Counted from the first letter of the stretch, positions 25,667 through 35,363 are shown. The stretch is DNA of 64,000 nt from Paraburkholderia franconis (GCF_009362735.1 NZ_WHNP01000016.1:1-64000), one strand, 5' to 3'. Notes: generated from the letters alone by a model not told the origin. Program-made: numbers and translations.

Positions 25667-26674
25667 TCAAAGCTCTTGATACGTGCCGTACGTCTGCGCG
25701 AAGTCGTTGCGTTCGAGAAAATTCGTGTACGTCATCGTCACCGACGCGTCGAGCGCTTCGACGTAATGCCACCAGCCGATCGGCAGAAACAGCAGTTCAC
25801 CCGGCTCGAGCGTGCACTCGATCATTCGCGCCTGCTGGACGGAAGGAAAGCGTTCGACGTCGATCGCGCTGCCGTCGATCTGCGAGTAGCAATGCAGATG
25901 GTTGTACATGTGTGTGGTATCGGTGAACGGCACGAGCAGCACGCGCTTGCGTCCGACCACCTGCGCCATCACGTTGTTGGTCAGGTCGTGATGAAACGGC
26001 GTCTTCGTGCCGGCCGGTCCGAACCAGAAAAAGCCCGCGTCGTCGGCACCCGCATCCAGATACTCGCGAACCGGCGGCGCATCGGCCCATAACGCCGCGA
26101 GCGCCGCGCGGTTGCGCGACGCGTTGTTCGCCGTCATGTAGAAGTCGTTCGTCACGCCACTCTGCTCGACGAGATCGTTGTAGTCGCGAAAACGCATCGT
26201 ACGCTTCAACGCGGGCTGGTTGATCTCGTAGTCCGCGTCCGCATCGCGCCCAAACTGCACCTCGACTACTGCGTCGCCGCAGCGCGCGCGGAAGTAGTCG
26301 AAATTCCATCGCTCGCGCGCGGGCCACGAATCGAACATGCCCATGATGATCACGGGCCGGTTCTGGAAATAGAACTGCTCGTAAAACGCATCGCGCGGCA
26401 GACGCGCGCATCGTTCGACGGAATCCGCTCCGGCGCGCATGCGATTCAGGTCGCCGTACACGGAAAGCATCCATTCGCGCTTGCGCAAACGATTGCGTAA
26501 GCGCGAACCAGCTAGAAAATAAGGGCTTTTCAGCGTGCTATCGATTTCGCATGACGCGTGATCGTGCTCGAACCCGTGCTGAACGAGCACGGCATGCACG
26601 GTTTCGGGCGCTGCGTCGAGCAACAGGTTTTCGGCGATCCAGCGACGCCATTCGTCATCGATCAGACGTGTCAC
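25667..26674 (-). CDS. JmjC-like cupin protein (cupin_8, putative 2-oxoglutarate/Fe(II) oxygenase)
   Basis: 335 residues from a GTG at 26674, which has GGGGG 7 bases upstream; upstream ATGs give an Arg-rich leader unlike homologues. The C-terminal half is a JmjC barrel: TPFHHDLTNNVMAQVVGRKR supplies the H-x-D iron ligands near residue 225 and LPIGWWHYVEAL the distal His near residue 305. Enzymes of this group hydroxylate protein or tRNA residues. The N-terminal 130 residues form a helical module (WRRWIAENLLLDAAPETVHA). No substrate gene is adjacent, and the target is unknown. Confidence 0.85.
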   Translation of the reverse strand: MTRLIDDEWRRWIAENLLLDAAPETVHAVLVQHGFEHDHASCEIDSTLKSPYFLAGSRLRNRLRKREWMLSVYGDLNRMRAGADSVERCARLPRDAFYEQFYFQNRPVIIMGMFDSWPARERWNFDYFRARCGDAVVEVQFGRDADADYEINQPALKRTMRFRDYNDLVEQSGVTNDFYMTANNASRNRAALAALWADAPPVREYLDAGADDAGFFWFGPAGTKTPFHHDLTNNVMAQVVGRKRVLLVPFTDTTHMYNHLHCYSQIDGSAIDVERFPSVQQARMIECTLEPGELLFLPIGWWHYVEALDASVTMTYTNFLERNDFAQTYGTYQEL

Positions 26675-26784
26675 GACGGCCCCCAAACGTTGATGTCCCG
26701 TTCGACAGTATCTCCGGCATTGCGCGCGAACGTGCACGGCAACGCGCATGAAGGCGCGCGCCCGCGAACCAAGCCGGATGCACA

Positions 26785-26822
26785 TGAAAAACAAAAGGCA
26801 CGCGGGTCGAAACCCGCGTGCC
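26785..26822 (-). terminator. Terminator of the LivK-like gene
   Basis: On the minus strand an 11-bp perfect stem (GGCACGCGGGT / ACCCGCGTGCC) with a 4-base loop is followed by TTTTGTTTTTC. It lies about 75 bases past the LivK-like stop. Confidence 0.9.
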
Positions 26823-26894
26823 TCCTGGGGCCTTCCGGCCGGCTCGCGTCAGACGGAAAACGGCAAGCCGCTTATCCGCCCGCGACAACCGCTC

Positions 26895-28040
26895 TTACAT
26901 CTTGACGACGTCGAGCAGCGTCTTCTTGCCTGACTTGTAGTTGTACAGCGAGATCACACCGTGCTTCAGGTCGCCCTTCGAGTCGAACGTGGTTTCGCCG
27001 ATCACACCCTTGTAGTCGGTGTTCGGCATCGCTGCGAGGATCTTCGCCGGATCGGTCGAGTTCGAACGCTTCATTGCGTCGACGACGATGTACACAGCGT
27101 CATACGTGAACGGAGCGTAGATCTGGATCGGCTGGCCGAAGCGCTTCTGATACTTCGCCTGGAACGCCGCGCCGCCTTCCATCTTCTCAAGCGCCATGCC
27201 GGCTTCCGAGCAGACGATATTGTCGGTTGCGTCGCCTGCCAGGTCGGACAGCTTGTCGGTACACACGCCGTCACCAGCCAGCACCTTCGCGCGCAGGCCG
27301 AGCTGCTTCGCTTGCTTCGCGAACGGGCCGCCCGTTGCGTCCATGCCGCCGTACATGATCGCGTCCGGGTTTTCGCCCTTGATCTTCGTCAGAATGGCGC
27401 GGAAGTCGACGGCCTTGTCGTTCGTCGCGTCATGCGACAGCACTTTCAGACCCAGCGACTTGGCCGTCTTCTCGAATTCGTTTGCGAGACCCTGGCCGTA
27501 AGCCGTCGAGTCGTCGACGATCGCGACGCTCTTCACCTTCAGCACCTTGCCTGCGTAGTTAGCCAGTGCCGGACCTTGCTGCGCGTCGGTCGCCACGACG
27601 CGGTACGTCGTCTTGAAGCCCTGTTGCGTGTATGCCGGGTTCGTTGCCGACGGCGAGATCTGGACGATGCCTGCATCGCTGTAGATCTTCGAAGCCGGAA
27701 TCGACGTGCCCGAGTTCAGGTGGCCGACCACGGCGACGACCTTGTCGTCGACCAGCTTCTGCGCGACCTGCGTAGCCGTACGCGGGTCGGCTGCGTCGTC
27801 CTGTGCGTCCAGTTGCAGCGTGACCTTCTGGCCGCCGACCATCAGCCCCTTCGCGTTGATTTCCTCGACTGCGAGACGTGCACCATTCTCGTTGTCCTTG
27901 CCCAGGTGAGCGATGCCCCCAGTCAAGGGTGCGACATGGCCGATCTTGACAACGGTGTCGGCCGAAGCCGTCGTCGCCAACGTTGCAAACAGCATCGCCG
28001 CAGCGCTGATCGGCAACAGCTTTTGAATTTTGATGTTCAT
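26895..28040 (-). CDS. Branched-chain amino acid ABC transporter substrate-binding protein (LivK-like)
   Basis: 381 residues with a signal peptide (AMLFATLATTASA, cleavage near residue 27). The mature start VVKIGHVAPLTGGIAHLGKD and the internal VAVVGHLNSGTSIPASKIYS are characteristic of periplasmic leucine/isoleucine/valine-binding proteins. The start at 28040 has GGAG about 9 bases upstream. No permease or ATPase genes accompany it, so this is a solitary binding-protein gene with its own terminator. The ligand could be another amino acid or an amide. Confidence 0.93.
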   Translation of the reverse strand: MNIKIQKLLPISAAAMLFATLATTASADTVVKIGHVAPLTGGIAHLGKDNENGARLAVEEINAKGLMVGGQKVTLQLDAQDDAADPRTATQVAQKLVDDKVVAVVGHLNSGTSIPASKIYSDAGIVQISPSATNPAYTQQGFKTTYRVVATDAQQGPALANYAGKVLKVKSVAIVDDSTAYGQGLANEFEKTAKSLGLKVLSHDATNDKAVDFRAILTKIKGENPDAIMYGGMDATGGPFAKQAKQLGLRAKVLAGDGVCTDKLSDLAGDATDNIVCSEAGMALEKMEGGAAFQAKYQKRFGQPIQIYAPFTYDAVYIVVDAMKRSNSTDPAKILAAMPNTDYKGVIGETTFDSKGDLKHGVISLYNYKSGKKTLLDVVKM

Positions 28041-28953
28041 GTAAGTCTCCGATTTCGGTCCCAAAAACAACGTAATCGCCCTTGTGCCCCGCTTCCTTCA
28101 CGTGTCGCTCAAATCCCGTGGACGACTCCGCCGGATGCATCGTTCATGCACTTGGCAAGCACGCGTTCCAGCCTGTTTGTGGCAGGTGGCGCCCCGCGCT
28201 TGCGCGCAAGTGTAGGCCATCAAATTAATTTGTGGGGTTTTTTTGAGTAAGTGGGAACACTACCAATAGCGTTTGTCCCATTTAGCCGTGAACCGGGCCA
28301 CAACGCTGCCCCGGAAGCGCCAATCCATGCGGCTCTCGGGAATACGAGGCTTTCTTCTATAACGTGGACCTCAAGCTTTGCGGGCATCGTCCGTTAATGG
28401 GCTGGATATGCGCCGTTCCCCTCATAACGCGTAAACGCAAAGGTGATAAGCAACACTGAGAACGTTCTCATTTTTTCTGATGCGCTACTCGCTACATATA
28501 GGTATAGGTGCAAGCGCCACTTCCACGTTCGACGCACGCGCGGGTGTCCATGGCTCCCACGCGAAACTCTCGGCAGAGCGCCCGGATCAGTATCACTGCA
28601 CTCACGCTCTCTCAGCACTTGCGTCCATTCGGCGCATTCAAGATTGCGTTCCTCAGACGAGTGCGTGGACGCGTGCGCAACTCATGCGTCAACGCCTGCG
28701 AAGCCCGTGCAGCGGAACCGGCGAGCCATCGCAATCGTTTCAATCCGCTTACGGGGCGGCGCCGTCGGCGAAGCGCGTCAGTCAACCGTCGGCGCGCGCG
28801 AGCGCCCGCTGCAGCCGCTTTCTTTTGATGGCACACTGAGCGCCCGCCGCGGGCCAGGCGCGCAAACGATTGACTGCCCGCGGCGGTCCAACAGTAGCAG
28901 TCCAACAGTAGCAGTCCGACCGCGGCATCCCCGTTTATGCAAGGAGAAACAAC
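28041..28953. other. 900-bp intergenic region with palindromes and a short direct repeat
   Basis: No convincing gene is present on either strand. Features seen: a 12-bp palindrome CAAATTAATTTG (28221-28232) in an AT-rich stretch upstream of the LivK-like gene; a 14-bp perfect palindrome TGAGAACGTTCTCA (28457-28470) followed by six T; and a 14-bp direct repeat TCCAACAGTAGCAG at 28887-28900 and 28901-28914. These are probably regulatory DNA for the two divergent genes. Confidence 0.5.
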
Positions 28954-29652
28954 GTGAGCGTGACTTCCCGATGGATCGACATTCCGACCGGCAATGACTC
29001 GTTTGGCGCATATATGTCGACGCCGAAAAGCGGCAAGGGTCCGGCCGTCATCATCATTCAGGAGATCTTCGGCGTGAACGGCCACATTCGCGACGTCGTC
29101 GATCAATATGCGCAGGACGGCTATATCGCGATCGCACCGGACATCTTCTGGCGCACGCAGCCGCGCGTCGAACTTGGGTACGTGGGCGCGGACCGCGACA
29201 GGGGCATCGAGATCCTGCAAAAGACCAACGTCGAGCTCGCCGTCGCGGACATCGGCGCAACGGCGGCTGCGCTGCGCGCGATGCCCGAAGTGACGGGGAA
29301 GGTGGCGGGCATCGGCTACTGCTTCGGCGGACGTCTCGCGTATCTGGCGGCAGCCGAAGGTACGCTCGATATCGCTGTGTCGTACTACGGCGGCGGCATC
29401 CAGAACCAGCTCGACAAAGCGCCGCAGATCAAGGTGCCGATGCAGTTCCACTACGGCGAGCTGGACCACGGCATTCCGCAGTCTGCAGTCGGCGAAGTGA
29501 AGGAGCGCTTCGCGGGCCGCGACGACGCCGAACTGTACATCTACCCGAACGCCGATCACGGCTTCAACTGCACCGAGCGCGCGAGCTATCACCAGCACTC
29601 GGCAGCGCTCGCGCACGGCCGCACGCTGACTTTCCTCGCCACCCACGCGTAA
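28954..29652 (+). CDS. Dienelactone hydrolase family protein
   Basis: 232 residues, GTG start with AAGGAG 8 bases upstream. The catalytic Cys is in GIGYCFGGRLAYLAA near residue 123, with Asp in GELDHGIP near residue 172 and His in NADHGFNC near residue 205, the Cys-His-Asp triad of dienelactone hydrolases. The substrate-binding Glu is in IIIQEIFGVN. These enzymes open dienelactone to maleylacetate in chloroaromatic breakdown, but many relatives act on other esters, and no chlorocatechol genes are nearby. Confidence 0.9.
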   Translation: MSVTSRWIDIPTGNDSFGAYMSTPKSGKGPAVIIIQEIFGVNGHIRDVVDQYAQDGYIAIAPDIFWRTQPRVELGYVGADRDRGIEILQKTNVELAVADIGATAAALRAMPEVTGKVAGIGYCFGGRLAYLAAAEGTLDIAVSYYGGGIQNQLDKAPQIKVPMQFHYGELDHGIPQSAVGEVKERFAGRDDAELYIYPNADHGFNCTERASYHQHSAALAHGRTLTFLATHA

Positions 29653-29763
29653 GTTACGCTAGAGGCGTGACGTGGCTGCGTCGCGCCTGACATCTGTGCG
29701 TCACGTCACCGGCAGCCCGCGCGTGTCATCAACAACATGCCAATCCGGGCGGGGGCCTTCGTC

Positions 29764-31323
29764 GTGCAAGCCGATTATCTCGATCATGATGCGATCGGCC
29801 TCGCCGATCTCGTGCGCAAACGCAAGGTGAGCGCGCGCGAACTGCTCGAAACAGCGATCGCGCGCGCCGAGGCCGCCAATCCCGCAATCAACGCGATCGT
29901 TCTGAAGGATTACGACGCCGCTCGCCAGCGCGCGTCGCGCGAGCGCGTGAACGGCAGCGCGTACGCTTCGGGCGCCGACGCGCTGGGCGCCGAAACGCCA
30001 GGCGCCGATGCGCCGGGCGCCGACGCGCTCGGCGACGGCCCGCTCGCCGGCGTGCCGTATCTGATCAAGGACCTGGGGCTGCCCGTCAAAGGGCTGCGCA
30101 TGTCGATGGGCAGCCGCCACTACCGGCACTACGTTTCCACCGAAGACGCCCCGCTCGTTACCCTGACACGCGCCGCCGGCCTCAACATCTTCGGCAAGAC
30201 GAGCACGTCGGAGATGGGCCAGATGCCTTTTACGGAGCCCGAACTTTTTGGCCCGTGCCGCAATCCGTGGAATCTCGATCACACGCCGGGTGGTTCGAGC
30301 GGCGGTTCGGCCGCGGCGGTCGCGGCGGGCATCGTGCCGCTCGCGCATGCGTCGGATGGCGGCGGTTCGATCCGCATTCCCGCTTCGTGCTGCGGCCTCT
30401 TCGGGCTCAAGCCATCGCGCGGACGCCAGCCGTCGAATGCCGTGCCCGCGCCCGGCGAACTCGGCATCGATCACGCCGTCTCGCGCAGCGTGCGCGACAG
30501 CGCGCTGCTGCTCGACCTCACCTCCGGCAACGCGGAGCGGCCAATGGGTGCGCCCGGCACCTTCCTCGCCGCGACGCGCGAACCGTGCAAGCCGCTGCAC
30601 ATCGCATTCGTGACGGACCCGATGTTCGCGCCCGCGCTGTCCCCCGACGCCCGCGCCGCGCTCGACGATGCCGCGCAACTCGCGGCGTCGCTGGGCCATC
30701 GCATCGAACCCGTCTCGCTCGGCATCGACTTCGCGAGGCTGCGCGAAGCATTTCTGATGATCTGGTCGGTGAGCGCCGAGAATCTCGTGCTGAAGGCCGA
30801 TCAGATCACAGGCCGCAAGCCGAACCGCGACCAGTTCGAAATCGCGACGTGGACGATGGGACACATCGGACGCAAGCTCGGCGAGCGCGAGCTGCCCGAG
30901 GCGCTCGAGGTGCAGCGCAGCGTCAGCGCGAAACTCGCCGATCTGATGACGCGTTACGACGTGATCCTGTGCGCGACGCTTGCATCCGCACCGATCAAGA
31001 TCGGCGAGATGCAGCCGACTGCCGTCGAGAAAATGCAGATGCGCGCGGTCACGACGGTTCCCGTCGAACCGCTGATGCGCAAGCTGCTGACCGATGTCTC
31101 GAACAAGGCGTTCGCGTGGGCGGGCTGCACGGAGCTATTCAATCTGACAGGCCAGCCGGCGATGTCCGTGCCGCTCTACTGGAATGCGCGCGGCCTGCCG
31201 ATCGGCGTGCAGTTCGCGACGCGCGAAGGCGGCGAGGCGACGTTGCTGCGGCTCGCGGCTCAACTGGAGACGGCGCGCCCGTGGTTCGACAGGCGGCCGC
31301 CGCTGATGCCCGCGCGAATCTAG
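29764..31323 (+). CDS. Amidase (amidase signature family)
   Basis: 519 residues from GTG 29764, which gives the usual QADYLDHDAIGLADLVRKRK start; the ATG at 29737 adds nine residues. The Ser-cis-Ser-Lys triad is visible: Lys in VPYLIKDLG, the Gly/Ser-rich signature HTPGGSSGGSAAAVAAG with the cis-Ser, and the nucleophile in SDGGGSIRIPASCCG. It hydrolyses a carboxamide; the substrate is not predictable. A repetitive GADALGAETPGADAPGADAL segment (about 29970-30035) is inserted ahead of the catalytic Lys, in what is normally a short surface loop. Confidence 0.9.
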   Translation: MQADYLDHDAIGLADLVRKRKVSARELLETAIARAEAANPAINAIVLKDYDAARQRASRERVNGSAYASGADALGAETPGADAPGADALGDGPLAGVPYLIKDLGLPVKGLRMSMGSRHYRHYVSTEDAPLVTLTRAAGLNIFGKTSTSEMGQMPFTEPELFGPCRNPWNLDHTPGGSSGGSAAAVAAGIVPLAHASDGGGSIRIPASCCGLFGLKPSRGRQPSNAVPAPGELGIDHAVSRSVRDSALLLDLTSGNAERPMGAPGTFLAATREPCKPLHIAFVTDPMFAPALSPDARAALDDAAQLAASLGHRIEPVSLGIDFARLREAFLMIWSVSAENLVLKADQITGRKPNRDQFEIATWTMGHIGRKLGERELPEALEVQRSVSAKLADLMTRYDVILCATLASAPIKIGEMQPTAVEKMQMRAVTTVPVEPLMRKLLTDVSNKAFAWAGCTELFNLTGQPAMSVPLYWNARGLPIGVQFATREGGEATLLRLAAQLETARPWFDRRPPLMPARI

Positions 31324-31351
31324 GCCGTCGCAAGCACATTCTCGAAGACAC

Positions 31352-32656
31352 TCAGGCGGGCTTGCGCATCGCGTCGAGATCGGCGTGACGCTGGGCGGGC
31401 ACGCACGCGACGGCGACGATCGACAGCGCGAGCCCGCACATCACGTAGTACGTCGGCGCGAGCGGAGAACCCGTCGTCTTGATGAGCCACGTCACGATGA
31501 ACTGGCCGCAGCCGCCGAACAGCATCACCGCAAAGTTGTACGCGAGCGAAAGACCGATCGAGCGCACGTTCGCTGGAAAGAGTTCGGCCATCAGCGCGCC
31601 GAAGGGGCCGTAGTAGCCGGAGAGCGTGATCGACAGGATCGCCTGCACGACGATCAGCTTCGATACGCTCGGCGCCGCTTCGAGCCATACGAAAAGCGGA
31701 TAGATCAGCACCAGCGTGAGGATCAGCGACCAAAGCGAAATGCCCTTGCGCCCGATGCGGTCCGACCAGGCGCCCATCACCGGCGACAGCACCACGAGCA
31801 GCAGATTGCCGACGATCACGGCCGTCAACGAATCCGCGTAGGGCAGCTTCAGCTGCGTGACTGCGAAGGTCGGCAGATAGCTGATCAGCACGTAGATCGA
31901 GACGGTGAGCGCAATCACCGAGCCGAGTCCGCACAGTACGTCGCGGCTATGGTGGGCGAAAAGCTCACCGAGCGTCGCGCGGCGCGCGGTCTGCTTCGCG
32001 TGCAGAAATGCTTCGGAATCCGCGAGATGCCGGCGGATGTAATAGCCGATCGGCCCGATCACGAGCCCGATGATGAACGGCACGCGCCAGCCCCACGACC
32101 TGAGGGCTTCCGGCGACAACCCGCGCGTCACCAGCGCGCCGACGATGGCGCCGAGCAGCAGCGCCGCCGCCTGGCTCGCCATCTGCCAGCTGCCGTAGAA
32201 GCCGCGTTTCGAGAATGGCGCCGCTTCGATCAGCAGCGCAGTAGAACTGCCGAACTCGCCGCCCGCGGAGAAGCCTTGCAGCAAGCGGCCGATCACGATC
32301 GCGATGGGCGCGCCGATGCCGATCGCCGAGTACGGCGGCGCGATCGCGAGCAGCAGAATGCCGAGCGTCATCAGCGCGATCACGAGCGAGAGCGCGGCCT
32401 TGCGTCCCGCGCGGTCCGCGTACAGCCCGAGCACGATGCCGCCGACAGGCCGCATCACGAACGCGACGCCGAAGCTCGCGGTCGTCAGGAGAATCGAGGA
32501 ATAGTCGCTGCTGGTGGGAAAGAAGAGTTCCGCGATGACGACGGTGAGAAAACCGAAGACGGTGAAGTCATACCATTCGAGCGCGTTACCGATGACGGCC
32601 GCCGTGACTGCACGGGTATTGAGGCTCCTGGATGCCCTCCTCGATGCTGTCGACAT
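31352..32656 (-). CDS. MHS-family MFS transporter (proline/betaine/citrate type)
   Basis: 434 residues with twelve predicted membrane helices. GNALEWYDFTVFGFLTVVIA at the N-terminus, the RPVGGIVLGLYADRAGRKAA loop and GRLLQGFSAGGEFGSS are signatures of the metabolite:H+ symporter family (ProP, CitA, KgtP, ShiA). The substrate is probably an organic acid or compatible solute. It converges with the amidase (28 bases between stops), so an amidase-product link is not implied. Confidence 0.92.
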   Translation of the reverse strand: MSTASRRASRSLNTRAVTAAVIGNALEWYDFTVFGFLTVVIAELFFPTSSDYSSILLTTASFGVAFVMRPVGGIVLGLYADRAGRKAALSLVIALMTLGILLLAIAPPYSAIGIGAPIAIVIGRLLQGFSAGGEFGSSTALLIEAAPFSKRGFYGSWQMASQAAALLLGAIVGALVTRGLSPEALRSWGWRVPFIIGLVIGPIGYYIRRHLADSEAFLHAKQTARRATLGELFAHHSRDVLCGLGSVIALTVSIYVLISYLPTFAVTQLKLPYADSLTAVIVGNLLLVVLSPVMGAWSDRIGRKGISLWSLILTLVLIYPLFVWLEAAPSVSKLIVVQAILSITLSGYYGPFGALMAELFPANVRSIGLSLAYNFAVMLFGGCGQFIVTWLIKTTGSPLAPTYYVMCGLALSIVAVACVPAQRHADLDAMRKPA

Positions 32657-32811
32657 CGGTGTCTCCCGCCTTCGTCAAGGCGTCGGGTGCGTTGGATTGA
32701 AGTTGATTTGAATGGGGCGGCGAGGCCCCGCGCGCACGCCTTGCGAGTGTATAAGAGCACGACATCCCGTTTCAACCACATTCATAAGGCGAAAGCGCGT
32801 GCACAAGACAA

Positions 32812-32847
32812 GAGAGCGCCACGCCGCATTGCGCGGCGGGCGCTCTC
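32812..32847 (-). terminator. Long GC hairpin downstream of the HiPIP gene
   Basis: GAGAGCGCC (32812-32820) pairs with GGCGCTCTC (32839-32847), with an inner CGCCGC/GCGGCG extension. On the minus strand it is followed only by TTGTCTTG, so it is a weak terminator or an RNA-stabilising hairpin after the HiPIP gene. Confidence 0.55.
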
Positions 32848-32928
32848 TTCGGCTGCTGCGAAAGACGCGCTGAGCGATGCTGCGATGCATCGCCGATCAC
32901 GCGCCCGATGGACTTTGCGACGCCTCGC

Positions 32929-33240
32929 TCAGGCCTTCTTGTTATATGCGCTGCACCAGCCCTTGTTCGCCACCTGCTTGCCGGCGAACATCGGGCACGG
33001 TGCATAGGCGTCGGTGGGCTTGCCCTGGAAGAAGCTGCAGTTGCCGCAGTCCTGACCGGCGGCGTATTTCGCATACTTGGCCTTGTCGACTTTCGTCGCG
33101 TCTTCCTTGTAGCCGAGTGCCTGCGCGGTCGGATCGGATTCGGCGACCTTCGGCGCATCGGCGAACGCCTGGCGGGACAGCGCGAGCGAAGACGCAACGC
33201 CGATGCTCGTGATCAAAAAGGTACGACGGGAATTTTTCAT
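32929..33240 (-). CDS. High-potential iron-sulfur protein (HiPIP)
   Basis: 103 residues. A twin-arginine signal (NSRRTFLITSIGVASSLALS) fits export of a folded Fe-S protein. The mature part has four Cys in the HiPIP spacing: CGNCSFFQG, then CPMF and GWCSAY, binding one 4Fe-4S cluster. It serves as a periplasmic electron carrier. The start at 33240 has GGAGAG about 7 bases upstream; the upstream ATG at 33255 would sit before this site. It is monocistronic, with a terminator-like hairpin downstream. Confidence 0.95.
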   Translation of the reverse strand: MKNSRRTFLITSIGVASSLALSRQAFADAPKVAESDPTAQALGYKEDATKVDKAKYAKYAAGQDCGNCSFFQGKPTDAYAPCPMFAGKQVANKGWCSAYNKKA

Positions 33241-33507
33241 GGGGACTCTCTCCATTTCTCTTGTGAGTATTGATCAAGCCGTTCTGACGACAGCCGTCCC
33301 CAAGCATAGCAACGAAGCCGACGCGCGTGATGCTTGAATGCCCGTCATAAGCAAATCCGTAGCGTGAACGTTGAATCGCGCGTGATCGGCTTATAAAGAT
33401 CCGATGCGTGTCACGGCGGCGTCACCAACGCTGCATATCGGGGGCTTGCGCGTTCGCGCCGTCGGTTTCTCGCGAACCTGCCGTCGGCTTTTGCGAACCG
33501 CTCGCAG

Positions 33508-34620
33508 CTACGCGCGACCGCTCACTTCGCACACGCGCTGCGCAATCGCAAGCGATGCCGTCAGCCCCGGCGACTCGATGCCGAACAGGTTCACGAGCCC
33601 GCGCACGCCATGCGCGGCGGGACCTTGAATCAGGAAGTCGGCGGCTGGCTCGCCGGGCCCCGACAGCTTCGGACGAATGCCCGCATACGCCGGCTGCAGC
33701 GCTTCGTCGGGAAGGCCGGGCCAGTACGCGCGGATCGCCGCATAGAACGACTCCGCGCGACGCGGATCGACGTCGTAGCCGATCGAATCGACCCATTCGA
33801 CATCGGGACCAAAACGCGTCTGGCCGCCGAGGTCGATCGTCAGATGCACGCCGAGTCCCGCTTCGTTCGGCATCGGATAGATCAGGCGGCTAAATGGCGC
33901 GCGGCCCGAAATGCTGAAGTAGTTGCCGCGCGCGAGATAGAGCGGCGGCACGTGGCGCGCGTCGAGTCCGCGTATCGTGCGCGCGAGCGCGTTCGCATGC
34001 AGGCCCGCGCTGTTGATCACGCACGCCGCGCCGATCGTGGTCGGCGAACTGCCGCCGACCTTCACGACAAAGCGCCCGTTGATCGCCTCGACCGCTTCGA
34101 CGGGCGCGTGAAACGCGCAGATTGCGCCATCGCGTTCGGCATCGCCGAGCAGCGCCAGCATCAACTGATGGCTGTCGACGATGCCCGTCTGCGGCGAGAA
34201 CACCGCTTCGACGCATCGTAGCGATGGCTCCAGTTCCTGCGCGTCCTCGCCGGAGATGCGCATCAGGTCGAGCACGCCGTTTTCCTTGCCGCGCGCCATG
34301 ATGCTTTCGAGTTGAGGAATCTGATTGCGCGCGGTCGCGACCAGCAGCTTGCCGCAGCGCTGATGAGGCACGCCGCGCTCCGCGCAGTAGTCGTAGAGCA
34401 TCTCGCGGCCGCGCACGCACAGCGTCGCCTTGAGTGAGCCGCGCGGATAGTAGATGCCCGCGTGTATCACTTCGCTGTTGCGCGAGCTCGTGCCGACGCC
34501 GATGGCTTCGGCCGCTTCGAGCACGATCACCTCACGTCCGCGCGCAGCCAGAGCGCGCGCGACGGCGAGACCGACGACGCCAGCGCCGATCACCACACAT
34601 TCGATCTGATCCATGTCCAT
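33508..34620 (-). CDS. FAD-dependent oxidoreductase, L-2-hydroxyglutarate oxidase-like
   Basis: 370 residues. The N-terminal dinucleotide-binding motif VVIGAGVVGLAVARALAARG is followed by the DAO-family pattern TSSRNSEVIHAGIYYPRGSL, which is characteristic of LhgO/L2HGDH-type enzymes. The C-terminal GIRPKLSGPGEPAADFLIQG matches the same group. It should oxidise L-2-hydroxyglutarate or a similar 2-hydroxy acid. The ATG at 34620 and another at 34614 are nearly equivalent. No partner gene is adjacent. Confidence 0.85.
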   Translation of the reverse strand: MDMDQIECVVIGAGVVGLAVARALAARGREVIVLEAAEAIGVGTSSRNSEVIHAGIYYPRGSLKATLCVRGREMLYDYCAERGVPHQRCGKLLVATARNQIPQLESIMARGKENGVLDLMRISGEDAQELEPSLRCVEAVFSPQTGIVDSHQLMLALLGDAERDGAICAFHAPVEAVEAINGRFVVKVGGSSPTTIGAACVINSAGLHANALARTIRGLDARHVPPLYLARGNYFSISGRAPFSRLIYPMPNEAGLGVHLTIDLGGQTRFGPDVEWVDSIGYDVDPRRAESFYAAIRAYWPGLPDEALQPAYAGIRPKLSGPGEPAADFLIQGPAAHGVRGLVNLFGIESPGLTASLAIAQRVCEVSGRA

Positions 34621-34763
34621 TGGACGCGGCTCGATGCGCCGCGTTCTGTCTCGTCATCCACCTGGATATCGAAAGCGTGCGGCACCTTATGAAACGTGGC
34701 CGCGCGCTGTCGAACGCTTCACATGCACAATGCGAAATCGCACAGCGCGCCACAGACACAAAT

Positions 34764-34789
34764 GCCCGCAGCCTCATCTGGCTGCGGGC
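34764..34789 (-). terminator. Hairpin after the DUF4148 gene
   Basis: A perfect 10-bp stem, GCCCGCAGCC and GGCTGCGGGC, has a 6-base loop and is followed on the minus strand by ATTTGTG. It is a probable terminator with a short T-run between the DUF4148 gene and the FAD oxidoreductase. Confidence 0.6.
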
Positions 34790-34906
34790 ATCGATATGTG
34801 GGAACGCTGGCGCGTTTGACTCAGTGTACGCCGACGACGCACGTTCCTGGCGAATTCGCGCGGACTCTCGCGGGCTGGCGTTCCGCGCGCGCCACAACAG
34901 GGTTGA

Positions 34907-35194
34907 TCAATCCGCGGCAGTTGTGCGTTTGAAAAGGTGATGCAGATTCACTTGCGCGACGGGCACCGTATAGCCGCCCATCGCGAACTGCTGCGGGTAC
35001 GCGGGCGCGTTCGGATTCAGGCTCAATTCGCCGTTTGCGCGCGCTTGCGCCAGTTCCGCCCTCACTTCGGCGCGCGTCTGCGGACCGTTCTGCGTGGACG
35101 GCGTTTGCGACGGAGCCGGACTATAGCCGCTCGCAAAAGCCGGCACGGCGACCACTGCGGAAATCAACAGCGCTGCAAGCGAAGACTTTTTCAT
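34907..35194 (-). CDS. DUF4148 domain-containing secreted protein
   Basis: 95 residues. A signal peptide (MKKSSLAALLISAVVAVPAFA) precedes a short mature protein with TRAEVRAELAQARANGEL, the DUF4148 signature very common in Burkholderiaceae, often in many paralogous copies. The function is unknown; it is likely periplasmic. The start at 35194 is supported by AGGAA 7 bases upstream and by the signal peptide. Confidence 0.9.
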   Translation of the reverse strand: MKKSSLAALLISAVVAVPAFASGYSPAPSQTPSTQNGPQTRAEVRAELAQARANGELSLNPNAPAYPQQFAMGGYTVPVAQVNLHHLFKRTTAAD

Positions 35195-35363
35195 GATCGG
35201 TTCCTGACGTGAGGTTGGAAACGCGGTTCGCATTTCGATGAACGCAGTCTAGTCCTCGCCTATCACGTTGCCGACCCTGATTAATGGAATTGACTGTTGC
35301 CGGATTCATTCAAATTCCAAGCAAATCGCCCTTCGCCCGGCATGGAATAGCCACACCATTGGA

